A stretch of DNA of 9,673 nt from Dehalococcoidia bacterium (GTDB taxonomy: Bacteria; Chloroflexota; Dehalococcoidia; UBA2979). Below, piece after piece: positions 1 to 6,616 of the stretch; position 1 is the stretch's first letter; each line of letters opens with the position of its first letter. The stretch is taken from assembly GCA_018700215.1 (NCBI GenBank), contig JABIST010000066.1, positions 1 to 9,673 of the forward strand. The letters run 5' to 3'. The notes under the pieces are model-generated. The model saw only the letters and a program-made list of their open reading frames with translations. It did not search any database and was not told the origin of the DNA. Position numbers and translations under genes: made by a program.

Positions 1-374
1 CCTCCCAGCGCCGCATCGTCGACCTCACCGATCAGGTCCGCGGCTTCTGTCGCGATCGGGGCGGCGGCCTGCTCTCCGTCTTCGTCCCGCACGCCACCGC
101 CGGCGTCGCGCTCATCGAAACCGGCTCCGGCTCTGACCAGGATCTCGAGGATCTGATCGCGCGGCTGCTCCCGCGAGACCTGCCCTACAAGCACCGCCAC
201 GGTGCACTCGGACACGGTGCTGACCACCTGCTGCCCGCCATCATCAGCCCCTCAATCACCATCCCCGTCCAGAGCGGCAACCCAACCCTCGGCCAGTGGC
301 AGAGCCTCGTCCTCGTCGACTTCAACGCCGATAACCCCCGCCGCCGCGTCCGCCTCAGCTTCCTCGCCGGCTAA
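1..374 (+). CDS. yjbQ: YjbQ/UPF0047 family protein, 5' end cut by the window
   Basis: The first complete codon is at position 3; 123 codons run to a TAA at 372-374. Seen family landmarks (counted from that codon): QRRIVDL near the start, which matches the usual first beta strand, so probably only a few N-terminal residues are missing; PHATAGVAL around 29-37 followed by the conserved acidic residue E39; a His-rich GHGADHLLPAI stretch around 70-80; and the family signature LGQWQSLVLVDFN at 96-108. Members are small proteins of about 130-140 residues that form a trimeric beta-rich fold. Some rescue thiamine-phosphate synthase mutants and show weak activity of that kind in vitro, but the physiological role is not settled. 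The last 4 bp overlap the end of the convergent kinase gene. No promoter or start can be judged because they lie outside the window. The family call is firm; the thiamine role is uncertain. Confidence 0.92.
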   Translation, partial: SQRRIVDLTDQVRGFCRDRGGGLLSVFVPHATAGVALIETGSGSDQDLEDLIARLLPRDLPYKHRHGALGHGADHLLPAIISPSITIPVQSGNPTLGQWQSLVLVDFNADNPRRRVRLSFLAG

Positions 375-1294
375 CTCCCCAACTCCCCGCGTACAAGTTC
401 CCCGTGCAGCCGCCCCAGCACTTCTCGTGCCCACCCCTCAAACCGATGATCCTCGCGCGCTCGCGCCCATCCGATTGTTGGCACCATGTTGGCGAGAGAC
501 AGCAGCTTGAGCTGCCGTGCCTCGATCTCGGACGGCTCACGCCCATATCCGAGGAAAAACGCCTCCCGCAGCGCCGGATCCCGCTGCCAGTGATCCTCCG
601 CCACCCGAGCCACGTCCTGCACCCACAACTCCGGTCGCGCCCGCTCCCAGTCGATCACGTGCAGCCACAGCGCCCCATCTTCGCGATGCAACAGCCAGTT
701 CCGAGGTGAGTAGTCCATGTGCGTCGGAACCAGCACCGCATCACGGAACACCCCGTCCGCGACCACTGCATTCAGCACGAACCGCCGCAGCTCCTCGTCC
801 AACCCCTCGACACCCTCGTACAGCTCAAACCAACCCTCGATCTTCCCCACCAGCTCCTGCTCGTACCCCGGCGCCGCCCCGCATCCCTCGCACGGCAGCG
901 CATGCAACGCCGCCGCGAACGCCCCCGCCATCTGATACGCCGCGTGCAGCTCCGCCGAGGTCAGCTCCGCCTCTTCCACGATCTCGCCCGGCGCAGCCTC
1001 GAAAATCACCGCGTCCAGCTCGTCGGCCGTCGCCACCATCGGCACCGTCATCTGCCGCGCCCCCTCGGGTAGCAGCGGCAACCAGTCGCGTACCGCCGTC
1101 AGCTCCCGCTCGTACAGCAGCCGCGCCTCATGCCGCTTCAGATAGAACTGCCCGCCATCAACCGTCTCCAGCCGCCACACCAGCGACATCCGCCCGAACG
1201 CCCGTGACCGATCCTCCAGCTCCGCGATCGGCCCGATCGTCCGCTCCGCCCACGCCCGCAGCTCCCGCTTCAACTCCTCCGATGGCGCCTCCAT
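371..1294 (-). CDS. APH/choline-kinase-like phosphotransferase
   Basis: A 307-residue protein of the aminoglycoside phosphotransferase fold, which moves the ATP gamma-phosphate to a hydroxyl of a small molecule. Visible motifs: FYLKRH around 50-55, whose K53 fits the ATP-binding lysine; the catalytic loop HMDYSPRN at 192-199 (H192, D194, N199), with Met where Gly is more common; and IDWE at 214-217, whose D215 fits the magnesium-binding Asp. Length is normal for the family. Two start codons are possible. ATG at 1300 overlaps the transporter stop as ATGA but abuts the GGTGGAGG ribosome site. ATG at 1294 lies 6 nt after that GGAGG and is preferred. Either way translation should be coupled to the transporter. 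The substrate cannot be read from sequence: an antibiotic, sugar, choline-like alcohol or other metabolite are all possible. The gene ends in TAG at 373-371, interlocked with the yjbQ stop. Confidence 0.88.
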   Translation of the reverse strand: MEAPSEELKRELRAWAERTIGPIAELEDRSRAFGRMSLVWRLETVDGGQFYLKRHEARLLYERELTAVRDWLPLLPEGARQMTVPMVATADELDAVIFEAAPGEIVEEAELTSAELHAAYQMAGAFAAALHALPCEGCGAAPGYEQELVGKIEGWFELYEGVEGLDEELRRFVLNAVVADGVFRDAVLVPTHMDYSPRNWLLHREDGALWLHVIDWERARPELWVQDVARVAEDHWQRDPALREAFFLGYGREPSEIEARQLKLLSLANMVPTIGWARAREDHRFEGWAREVLGRLHGELVRGELGS

Positions 1295-1296
1295 CG

Positions 1297-2526
1297 TCAT
1301 CCTCCACCAGCTTTCGAAGGCTTCGCCAACGCATCCCGCCCGCGTCGTAACGTCTCCGGCGCCAGGAACGCCATCACTGCCGCTCCCGCCAATCCCACGC
1401 CACCCGTCGCCACGCATGCCACCCCCAGCGTCGCCACCCCCGCGACTCCCGCCACCATGAACGGCCCCGCGCTCGTGCCAATGTCCGAGATGAAGCGCCA
1501 CACCCCGATGAATTCGCCCTGATTGCCCGGCGGCGCAAAGTCCGCGCCCAGCGTCATCCCGATCCCTGCGCCAAGCCCGTTCGCCAGCCCCGTGAGCAGG
1601 CCTACCACCATCAGCGTCTGGAAGCTGTCGGTCAGCGGAATCAACGCAATGCTCGCACCCAGCAAAACCATGCTCGGAACCGCGGACCACTTCCGGCCGA
1701 ATCGGTCCATCACCATTCCCACCGGGTAGAACAACGACATGTCGATCGCCGAGGCGAGGCCGATCACGAGTCCGATCTGTGCCGGTTCCAGACCAAGCTG
1801 GTCGCTCCACAGTGGCAACAGCACCTGGCGGCCCTGGCGCAGAACCTGCAGCGCAACCATCGCGAGACCCGCTGTCAGGAACACCTGGCGGTGCTCGTTC
1901 AGCATCTGCCCCAGTCCCGTCGGAACGTGCGCGGTCGCCACCGTCATCCGGTCACGTTCCCGGACAAAGACAAAGACGATCACCAGCGCCACCGCCGCAC
2001 TGACGCTCTGCAACCAGAGGGCGCCGGAGAAGTCACTGAACTCCGCTACGAAGCCGCCCACCACCGGCCCGATGAAGTTGCCCATCCGCTGTGAACCGCC
2101 CACCAGCGACAGCGCGCGCCCGCGCTGCTCCACCGGTGCGGCATCGGCGACAAAGGCCATCCGTGTCAGCATCCACAGCGCGGTTGCCGCACCCAGCGCG
2201 AACACGGCGAATCCCAGTTGCAGTGTGGTTTGGCTCATCGCGGCCAACGAGGCGAAGACGCCGATCAGCGCGATCGAGAGCAGCATGCTGCGGCGTGGAC
2301 CGATCCGCGAGAGCAGCAGGCCCGCCGGCACATCGAACGCCATCACCCCCAGCCCGCGCATCGCGAAGATCAGACTGGCCACGCCCACGGAGGCACCGAG
2401 GTCGCCTGCAAGCAGCACGACGAACGCCAGCACCGCACTCTGCCCCACGCCCATGAGCACCGTCGGCGCATACACCGTCACGGCCAGCGAGCGAATCTGA
2501 AACGGTGTCGACTCTGGTTGTGCCAT
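1297..2526 (-). CDS. Major facilitator superfamily transporter, exporter-like
   Basis: A 409-residue polytopic inner-membrane protein with about 12 hydrophobic segments, the normal size for a DHA1-type proton-coupled drug exporter. Seen motifs: an MFS motif A loop between helices 2 and 3 at 69-81 (GLLLSRIGPRRSM, with the usual Asp replaced by S73), a second motif A copy GMVMDRFGRKW at 270-280 between helices 8 and 9, and an antiporter-type motif C, GNFIGPVVGG, at 149-158. Motif C is typical of exporters and supports efflux, though the substrate is unknown. No Shine-Dalgarno precedes the ATG at 2526, but a good promoter ends 6 nt before it, so the mRNA is probably leaderless. The gene comes first in a pair with the kinase: its TGA at 1299-1297 touches or overlaps the kinase start. 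Its 5' part shows less of the strand base skew seen elsewhere in the window. Confidence 0.9.
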   Translation of the reverse strand: MAQPESTPFQIRSLAVTVYAPTVLMGVGQSAVLAFVVLLAGDLGASVGVASLIFAMRGLGVMAFDVPAGLLLSRIGPRRSMLLSIALIGVFASLAAMSQTTLQLGFAVFALGAATALWMLTRMAFVADAAPVEQRGRALSLVGGSQRMGNFIGPVVGGFVAEFSDFSGALWLQSVSAAVALVIVFVFVRERDRMTVATAHVPTGLGQMLNEHRQVFLTAGLAMVALQVLRQGRQVLLPLWSDQLGLEPAQIGLVIGLASAIDMSLFYPVGMVMDRFGRKWSAVPSMVLLGASIALIPLTDSFQTLMVVGLLTGLANGLGAGIGMTLGADFAPPGNQGEFIGVWRFISDIGTSAGPFMVAGVAGVATLGVACVATGGVGLAGAAVMAFLAPETLRRGRDALAKPSKAGGG

Positions 2527-2532
2527 CAGGAC

Positions 2533-2561
2533 ATGCTAGCTCTAGCGCCTATCAGTGCCAG
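2533..2561 (-). promoter_or_regulatory. Promoter of the transporter-kinase unit, probably leaderless
   Basis: Read on the - strand: CTGGCA (2561-2556, 4 of 6 matches to TTGACA), a 17-nt spacer, then TAGCAT (2538-2533, 5 of 6 matches to TATAAT). The -10 element ends 6 nt before the ATG at 2526, so transcription should begin at or next to the start codon. The lack of any Shine-Dalgarno before that ATG agrees with this. Inferred from sequence only. Confidence 0.5.
2535..2546. repeat. 12-bp inverted repeat over the transporter -10 box
   Basis: GCTAG-CT-CTAGC, two 5-bp arms with a 2-bp centre, overlaps four bases of the predicted -10 element of the transporter promoter. It is placed where a repressor would block RNA polymerase. 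It is short, so chance is possible. Confidence 0.3.
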
Positions 2562-2570
2562 CCGAGGCAC
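2555..2570. repeat. 16-bp inverted repeat over the transporter -35 box
   Basis: GTGCC-N6-GGCAC overlaps the predicted -35 element. Its centre lies 22 bp, about two helical turns, from the centre of the 2535-2546 palindrome. A further GGCAC half-site lies at 2574-2578. It could be an operator half of a divergent control region, since the amidase gene starts at 2613 on the other strand. No regulator gene is seen in the window. Confidence 0.3.
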
Positions 2571-2612
2571 ACGGGCACCTTGCTCGCTGCTATCGTGCAG
2601 CCGGAGGCCGCC

Positions 2613-3935
2613 ATGTCCGCTGAATCGTCTGATTCGCCCCTCGTCTCGCCCATCTCGCTTGCCGACTTGGCCGACAGCGTCCACACCGACCAACAACGCC
2701 TGCAGGACGTAATCAACGAGGCCTGCGACCGCATCGAGCTGCTCGACCTGCAGGTCCGCGCCGTGCTCCCCGAAGCTGGGCGCCGTGAACGCCTCCTCGC
2801 CGAAGCCGAGCAGCTCGCCGCCCGCTACCCCGATCGCGACTCCCGCCCGCCGCTCTACGGCGTCCTCGTCGGCGTCAAAGACATCATCGCCGTCGATGGA
2901 TTCGATACCCGCGCCGGCTCGGCGCTCCCGCCCGAGGCGTTCGACATGCCCGAGGCGCCCGCCATCACCCGCTGCCGTGAGGCCGGCGCCCTCATCCTCG
3001 GCAAGACCGTCACCACCGAATTCGCCATGCGCGAGCCCGGCTCTACCGCCAATCCGCACAACCTCGCCCACACCCCCGGCGGCTCCAGCAGCGGCTCGGC
3101 CGCAGGGCTCGCCGCCGGCTACTTCCCGCTCGCCTTCGGCACCCAGACCGTCGGCTCCGTCCTCCGCCCCGCCGCCTTCTGTGGCGTCGTCGGCTACAAG
3201 CCCAGCCACGAGCGCATCTCCCGAGACGGCGTCGTCACCTACTCCCGCTCCGTCGATCACGTCGGCATGTTCACCGCGGACGCCGCCAGCATGCGTCGCG
3301 CCGCCGCCGTCGTCTGCGACGCCTGGGACCCCGCCGCCGCCTCCGACATCGATGGCGACCCGGACGCCATGCCCACCATCGGCGTCACCGAGGGCCCCTA
3401 CCTCGATCAGGCCACCCCCGAGGGCACCGCCGCCATGGAGCGCGCCCTCCAACGGATGGAAGCCGCAGGCGCGCGCGTCGTCCGCTTCCAAATGTTCAAC
3501 AACATCGCTGAGATCGCCGCCCGCCACCAGGCCCTCATCGCCGCCGAGTTCGCCGAGGCCCACGCCGAACGCTGGCCCCGCTACGCCTGGCTCTACCGCC
3601 CCTGGAGCGCCACACACGTCGAGGAAGGCCAGCGCGTCCCACCCGCGGTCGCCGAGGAGGCCCGACACAGCCGTCTCGAACTCCGTAGCCGCCTCACCGA
3701 TCTGATGAACGAACACAACCTGGACCTGCTCGCCAGCGTCCCCGCCCTCGGCGCCGCACCGCTCGGCCTCGGTGCCACCGGCGAACCAGCAATGAACCTC
3801 CCATGGACCCACTCTGGCCTCCCCGCCGTCTCCCTTCCCGCCGGCACCAACGAGGCGGGCCTCCCGCTCGGTATCCAGCTCGCCGCCCGCTTCGAACAAG
3901 ACGAACGCCTCCTCGCCTGGGCCGAGCGCCTCTAG
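2613..3935 (+). CDS. Amidase-signature family hydrolase
   Basis: A 440-residue cytosolic-type hydrolase of the amidase signature family, which cleaves carboxamide (sometimes ester) bonds through a Ser-cisSer-Lys triad. All parts of the triad are visible: K89 in GVLVGVKD, S158 in the PGGSSSGSAAG loop, and nucleophile S182 in GTQTVGSVLRPA. The K-to-S (93) and S-to-S (24) spacings equal those of malonamidase E2. The C-terminal SGLPAVSLPAG and GLPLGIQLAA strands are also typical. The ATG at 2613 is chosen because GGAGG lies 5 nt before it; an upstream in-frame ATG at 2505 would overlap the divergent transporter gene. It is not GatA: no gatB or gatC is near and length is short for that subunit. 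The substrate is unknown. It leads a run of four genes in the same direction and is followed by a 56-nt gap. Confidence 0.93.
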   Translation: MSAESSDSPLVSPISLADLADSVHTDQQRLQDVINEACDRIELLDLQVRAVLPEAGRRERLLAEAEQLAARYPDRDSRPPLYGVLVGVKDIIAVDGFDTRAGSALPPEAFDMPEAPAITRCREAGALILGKTVTTEFAMREPGSTANPHNLAHTPGGSSSGSAAGLAAGYFPLAFGTQTVGSVLRPAAFCGVVGYKPSHERISRDGVVTYSRSVDHVGMFTADAASMRRAAAVVCDAWDPAAASDIDGDPDAMPTIGVTEGPYLDQATPEGTAAMERALQRMEAAGARVVRFQMFNNIAEIAARHQALIAAEFAEAHAERWPRYAWLYRPWSATHVEEGQRVPPAVAEEARHSRLELRSRLTDLMNEHNLDLLASVPALGAAPLGLGATGEPAMNLPWTHSGLPAVSLPAGTNEAGLPLGIQLAARFEQDERLLAWAERL

Positions 3936-3991
3936 CGGGTACCATGCCTCCTCCAGCGGCCTGGCCAACGCCATATTCAGTTGAGGTAACC

Positions 3992-5281
3992 ATGGGCGCA
4001 GTACTTGACCGATCCGAAGTCGCCTGGCGAGGTGAACTCGAAGGGCACCCGTGGCAGGGCCTCAACCAGCTCGAACAAATCGCCGATCGTGTCTGGTTCT
4101 TCAGCTCCTTCTCCAACACCCCCATCTTCGAAACCGACGACGGCCTCGTGCTCGTCGACCCCGGCCTCGGCAACCGCACCAGGGACCGCTTCGCTGCCGT
4201 CCGCGCCGCCCTCGATGCCCCACTGCGCACCGCCATCTACACCCACGGCCACGTCGACCACGTCTTCGGCGTCGCCGAATACGCCGAGGAAGCTCGCGAG
4301 CGCGGTTGGGCCCCGCCCCAGGTCATCGCCCACGAGGACATGCCCGCCCGTTTCGAGCGCTACCGCAAGACCGGCGGCTATAACGCCGTCATCAACTCCC
4401 GCCAGTTCCGAGGTGGCGGCACCGTCACCGCCTGGCCCACGGACTATTGGGCGCCCGACACCACCTATCGCGACCGGCTCGACATCACCGTCGGCGGCCA
4501 GCGCTTCGAGCTGCGACACGCCCGAGGTGAAACAGACGACGCCACCTGGATCTTCGCTGCCGACAGCCGTGTCCTCTGCACCGGCGATATGTTCGTCTGG
4601 GTCGCTCCCAACGCAGGCAACCCCCAGAAGGTCCAGCGCTACGCCGGCGAGTGGGCCGCGGCCCTCCGCGAGATGGCAAGCTGCCGACCCGAGATCCTCC
4701 TCCCTGGCCACGGCTGGCCCATCGTCGGCGAGGATCGCGTCCGCCAGGCCCTCGATGACAGCGCCGCCTACCTCGAAGCGCTCGAGCAGCAGTCCGTCGC
4801 TCTGATGAACCAGGGCGCCACCCTCGATCAGCTCGTGCGGGAAGTCGCCCCGCCGCCCGAACTGGCCGACCGCCCCTACCTCCAGCCCGTCTACGACGAA
4901 CCAGAGTTCATCGTCCGCAACATCTGGCGTCTCTACGGCGGCTGGTACGACGGCCAGCCCGCCCACCTCAAGCCAGCCCCCGAGGCCGAACAAGCCGCCG
5001 AGATCGCCGCCCTCGCCGGCGGCGTCCAGGCCGTCCTCGTCCGCGCCCGCCAGCTCGCCGAGGCCGGCAATCTCCGCCTCGCCTGCCACCTTGCGGACTG
5101 GGCCCACCACGCCGATCCGGAGGACGCGGGTGCTCGCACCCTCCGCGGCGAAATCTACGCCGCCCGCGCCGCCGCCGAGCAATCGACCATGGCCGTCGGC
5201 ATCTTCAACTCCACCGCCCGCGAGATGGGTGTCGACCTCGCCGACGAACCAACCTTCCGCGCACAGCAGCAATCACGATAG
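3992..5281 (+). CDS. Alkylsulfatase-like metallo-beta-lactamase-fold hydrolase
   Basis: A 429-residue hydrolase with an N-terminal metallo-beta-lactamase domain (about 25-245) and a C-terminal alkylsulfatase dimerisation domain (about 270-410). The metal motif THGHVDH is at 84-90 (H85, H87, D89, H90). E180 in HARGE, D199 in CTGD and H240 in PGHGW complete the likely two-zinc site; the 19-residue E-to-D gap equals that between the two Glu ligands of Pseudomonas SdsA1. YLQPVYDEPE and GWYDG (317-321), followed by alanine-rich TPR-like helices, mark the dimerisation domain. The SCP2-like C-terminal domain of full alkylsulfatases (about 650 residues) is absent. Known relatives cleave alkyl sulfates, but the true bond here is unknown. 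ATG 3992 follows GAGG by 5 nt; in-frame ATG 3944 lacks such a site. There is no signal peptide, so it is probably cytosolic. Confidence 0.9.
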   Translation: MGAVLDRSEVAWRGELEGHPWQGLNQLEQIADRVWFFSSFSNTPIFETDDGLVLVDPGLGNRTRDRFAAVRAALDAPLRTAIYTHGHVDHVFGVAEYAEEARERGWAPPQVIAHEDMPARFERYRKTGGYNAVINSRQFRGGGTVTAWPTDYWAPDTTYRDRLDITVGGQRFELRHARGETDDATWIFAADSRVLCTGDMFVWVAPNAGNPQKVQRYAGEWAAALREMASCRPEILLPGHGWPIVGEDRVRQALDDSAAYLEALEQQSVALMNQGATLDQLVREVAPPPELADRPYLQPVYDEPEFIVRNIWRLYGGWYDGQPAHLKPAPEAEQAAEIAALAGGVQAVLVRARQLAEAGNLRLACHLADWAHHADPEDAGARTLRGEIYAARAAAEQSTMAVGIFNSTAREMGVDLADEPTFRAQQQSR

Positions 5282-5300
5282 AAGTACAGGCAACGCTTGC

Positions 5301-5322
5301 GCCGGGCGGTTACGATCCCGGC
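5301..5322. repeat. Inverted repeat upstream of the CoA-transferase gene
   Basis: GCCGGG-N10-CCCGGC is a perfect 6-bp inverted repeat in the 65-nt gap before the CoA-transferase gene. Its centre holds TACGAT (5311-5316), which fits a TAnnnT -10 hexamer and would start an mRNA about 24 nt before the ATG. No convincing -35 element is seen. No T-run follows, so it is not an ordinary intrinsic terminator. It may be an operator around an internal promoter or may be chance. Confidence 0.3.
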
Positions 5323-5346
5323 ACACGACAGGTGAAGGAGACGATC

Positions 5347-6603
5347 ATGGGTTCACTCGAGGGGATGCGCGTCCTCGACATGACGCAGTACGAGGCGGGG
5401 ACATCCTGCACGCAGCTACTCGCCTGGCTCGGCGCCGACGTCGTCAAGGTCGAACCGCCCACCGGTGACCCCGGCCGCGGCGTCGGCCGCGCTCTCACCG
5501 AAGACAACAACGAGCGCCAGTACTTCATGAACTACAACAGCAACAAGCGCTCCATCGTCCTCAACCTCAAGTCCGAGGAAGGCCGTCAGGCCCTCCTCGA
5601 TATGGTCCCCCACTACGATGTCTTCGTTGAGAACTACGGCCCCGGTGCCATCGAAAAGCTCGGCCTTGAGTACGACCTGCTCTCGTCCATCAACCCAAAG
5701 CTGATCTACGCCCGCATCAAAGGCTTCGGCCTCACCGGCCCCTACGCCGACTACAACTGCTACGACTGGGTCGCACAGGCCGCCGCAGGCACCTTCTCCG
5801 TCACCGGCGAGCCAGACCGACCTCCCATGCACCCCGGCCCCACCATCGGTGACTCAGGCACCGGCATGCAGACCGCCCTCGCCATCACCGCCGCCTACGT
5901 GGAGCAGATGCGCACCGGCAAAGGCCAGCAGATCGAACTCTCGATGCAGGAAGCCGTGACCATGTTCATGCGCACGCTCGACCTGCAGAAGTGGGGCACC
6001 GAGCCCGCCGCCCGAACAGGGATCCACCACGGATCGGGCGCCACCGCCACCTACCCGTGCAAGCCCGAGGGCCCGCAAGAAGACCCCAACGACTGGGTCT
6101 TCATCATGTGCGTCACCAGCCAGATGTTCGATTCGCTCTGCGCCGCGATGGACCGCCCGGAGATGGCGCTCGATGAGCGCTACTCAGACCCCATGGGCCG
6201 CGTCGAACACCGCGACGCCCTCTACGAGGAGATCGCCACCTGGACCCGCGCCCGCACCAAGCGCGAGGTCATGGCCACCCTCGGCCCCGCTGGCGTCCCC
6301 TGCAGCTACGTCTTCAGCTCGCTCGATCTCTTCACCGATCCGCACCTCGTCGAGCGTGAATTCATCCAGACCGTCCAACACCCGATCAATGGCGAAGTGA
6401 AGCTGATGCGAAACCCCATCCGCATGAACGGCGTCGTCCCGCTCCAGCACTCACCCCTGCTGGACGCCAGCACCGACGAAGTCCTCGCCGCCGACCTCGG
6501 CCTCGACGAGCAACGTCTCGAGGAACTGCGCACCAGCGGTGCCATCGGCTCCCCCTACGCTCCAAAGATCGACAAAGCGACCTCCGCCGCAGGCGGCGAC
6601 TGA
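5347..6603 (+). CDS. CaiB/BaiF family (family III) CoA-transferase
   Basis: A 418-residue transferase that moves coenzyme A between carboxylic acids by way of a covalent aspartyl-CoA intermediate. Seen features: the N-terminal LEGMRVLDMTQYEAG strand, GADVVKVEPPTGDP around 29-42, LNLKSEEGR around 72-80, VENYGPGAIEKLGL around 94-107, and the catalytic Asp in IGDSGTGM, which falls at residue 169, the same number as in formyl-CoA transferase Frc. Length matches the family, which forms interlocked dimers. The Gly-rich loop of Frc is replaced by GSGATA, but an Frc-like Cys-Lys plus acidic insert is present around 238-250. ATG 5347 follows AAGGAG with a 6-nt gap. The VOC gene starts 13 nt later, so the two are surely co-transcribed. 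The acid pair (oxalate/formate, carnitine type, succinate/aromatic acid and so on) cannot be told from sequence. Confidence 0.94.
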   Translation: MGSLEGMRVLDMTQYEAGTSCTQLLAWLGADVVKVEPPTGDPGRGVGRALTEDNNERQYFMNYNSNKRSIVLNLKSEEGRQALLDMVPHYDVFVENYGPGAIEKLGLEYDLLSSINPKLIYARIKGFGLTGPYADYNCYDWVAQAAAGTFSVTGEPDRPPMHPGPTIGDSGTGMQTALAITAAYVEQMRTGKGQQIELSMQEAVTMFMRTLDLQKWGTEPAARTGIHHGSGATATYPCKPEGPQEDPNDWVFIMCVTSQMFDSLCAAMDRPEMALDERYSDPMGRVEHRDALYEEIATWTRARTKREVMATLGPAGVPCSYVFSSLDLFTDPHLVEREFIQTVQHPINGEVKLMRNPIRMNGVVPLQHSPLLDASTDEVLAADLGLDEQRLEELRTSGAIGSPYAPKIDKATSAAGGD

Positions 6604-6616
6604 TTCGAGGCGATTC

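Noticed and set aside
1301..1810. 170-residue extension of the kinase frame into the transporter gene
   Set aside because: It is out of frame with the well-supported transporter and lacks any kinase-like sequence; the kinase start has its own ribosome site.
517..2500. Long Pro/Ala/Ser/Arg-rich + strand frames opposite the kinase and transporter genes
   Set aside because: Low-complexity products of GC-rich DNA; the - strand genes have clear catalytic and membrane motifs.
2505..2612. 36-residue N-terminal extension of the amidase
   Set aside because: It would overlap the divergent transporter gene, has no ribosome site, and GGAGG marks ATG 2613.
2526..3974. 482-residue open frame on the - strand across the whole amidase gene
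   Set aside because: It is Gly/Ala/Asp-rich with no recognisable domain, while the + strand frame has a full amidase triad and ribosome site. C-ending codons on one strand leave the opposite frame free of stops.
3803..3991. 63-residue N-terminal extension of the alkylsulfatase-like protein overlapping the amidase gene
   Set aside because: The extension is Arg/Pro-rich shadow sequence, and a GAGG ribosome site marks ATG 3992.
694..4415. Exact 15-bp repeat GCCAGTTCCGAGGTG at 694-708 and 4401-4415
   Set aside because: The copies lie inside two unrelated genes, read on opposite coding strands, with no similarity beyond the 15 bp; most likely chance in biased sequence.
3977..5272. 431-residue open frame on the - strand opposite the alkylsulfatase-like gene
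   Set aside because: Same cause: low-complexity Gly/Ala/Val/Asp composition and no motif, opposite a gene with all its metal ligands in place.
5301..5322. Intrinsic terminator after the alkylsulfatase-like gene
   Set aside because: The stem is only 6 bp with a 10-nt loop and is not followed by a T-run.
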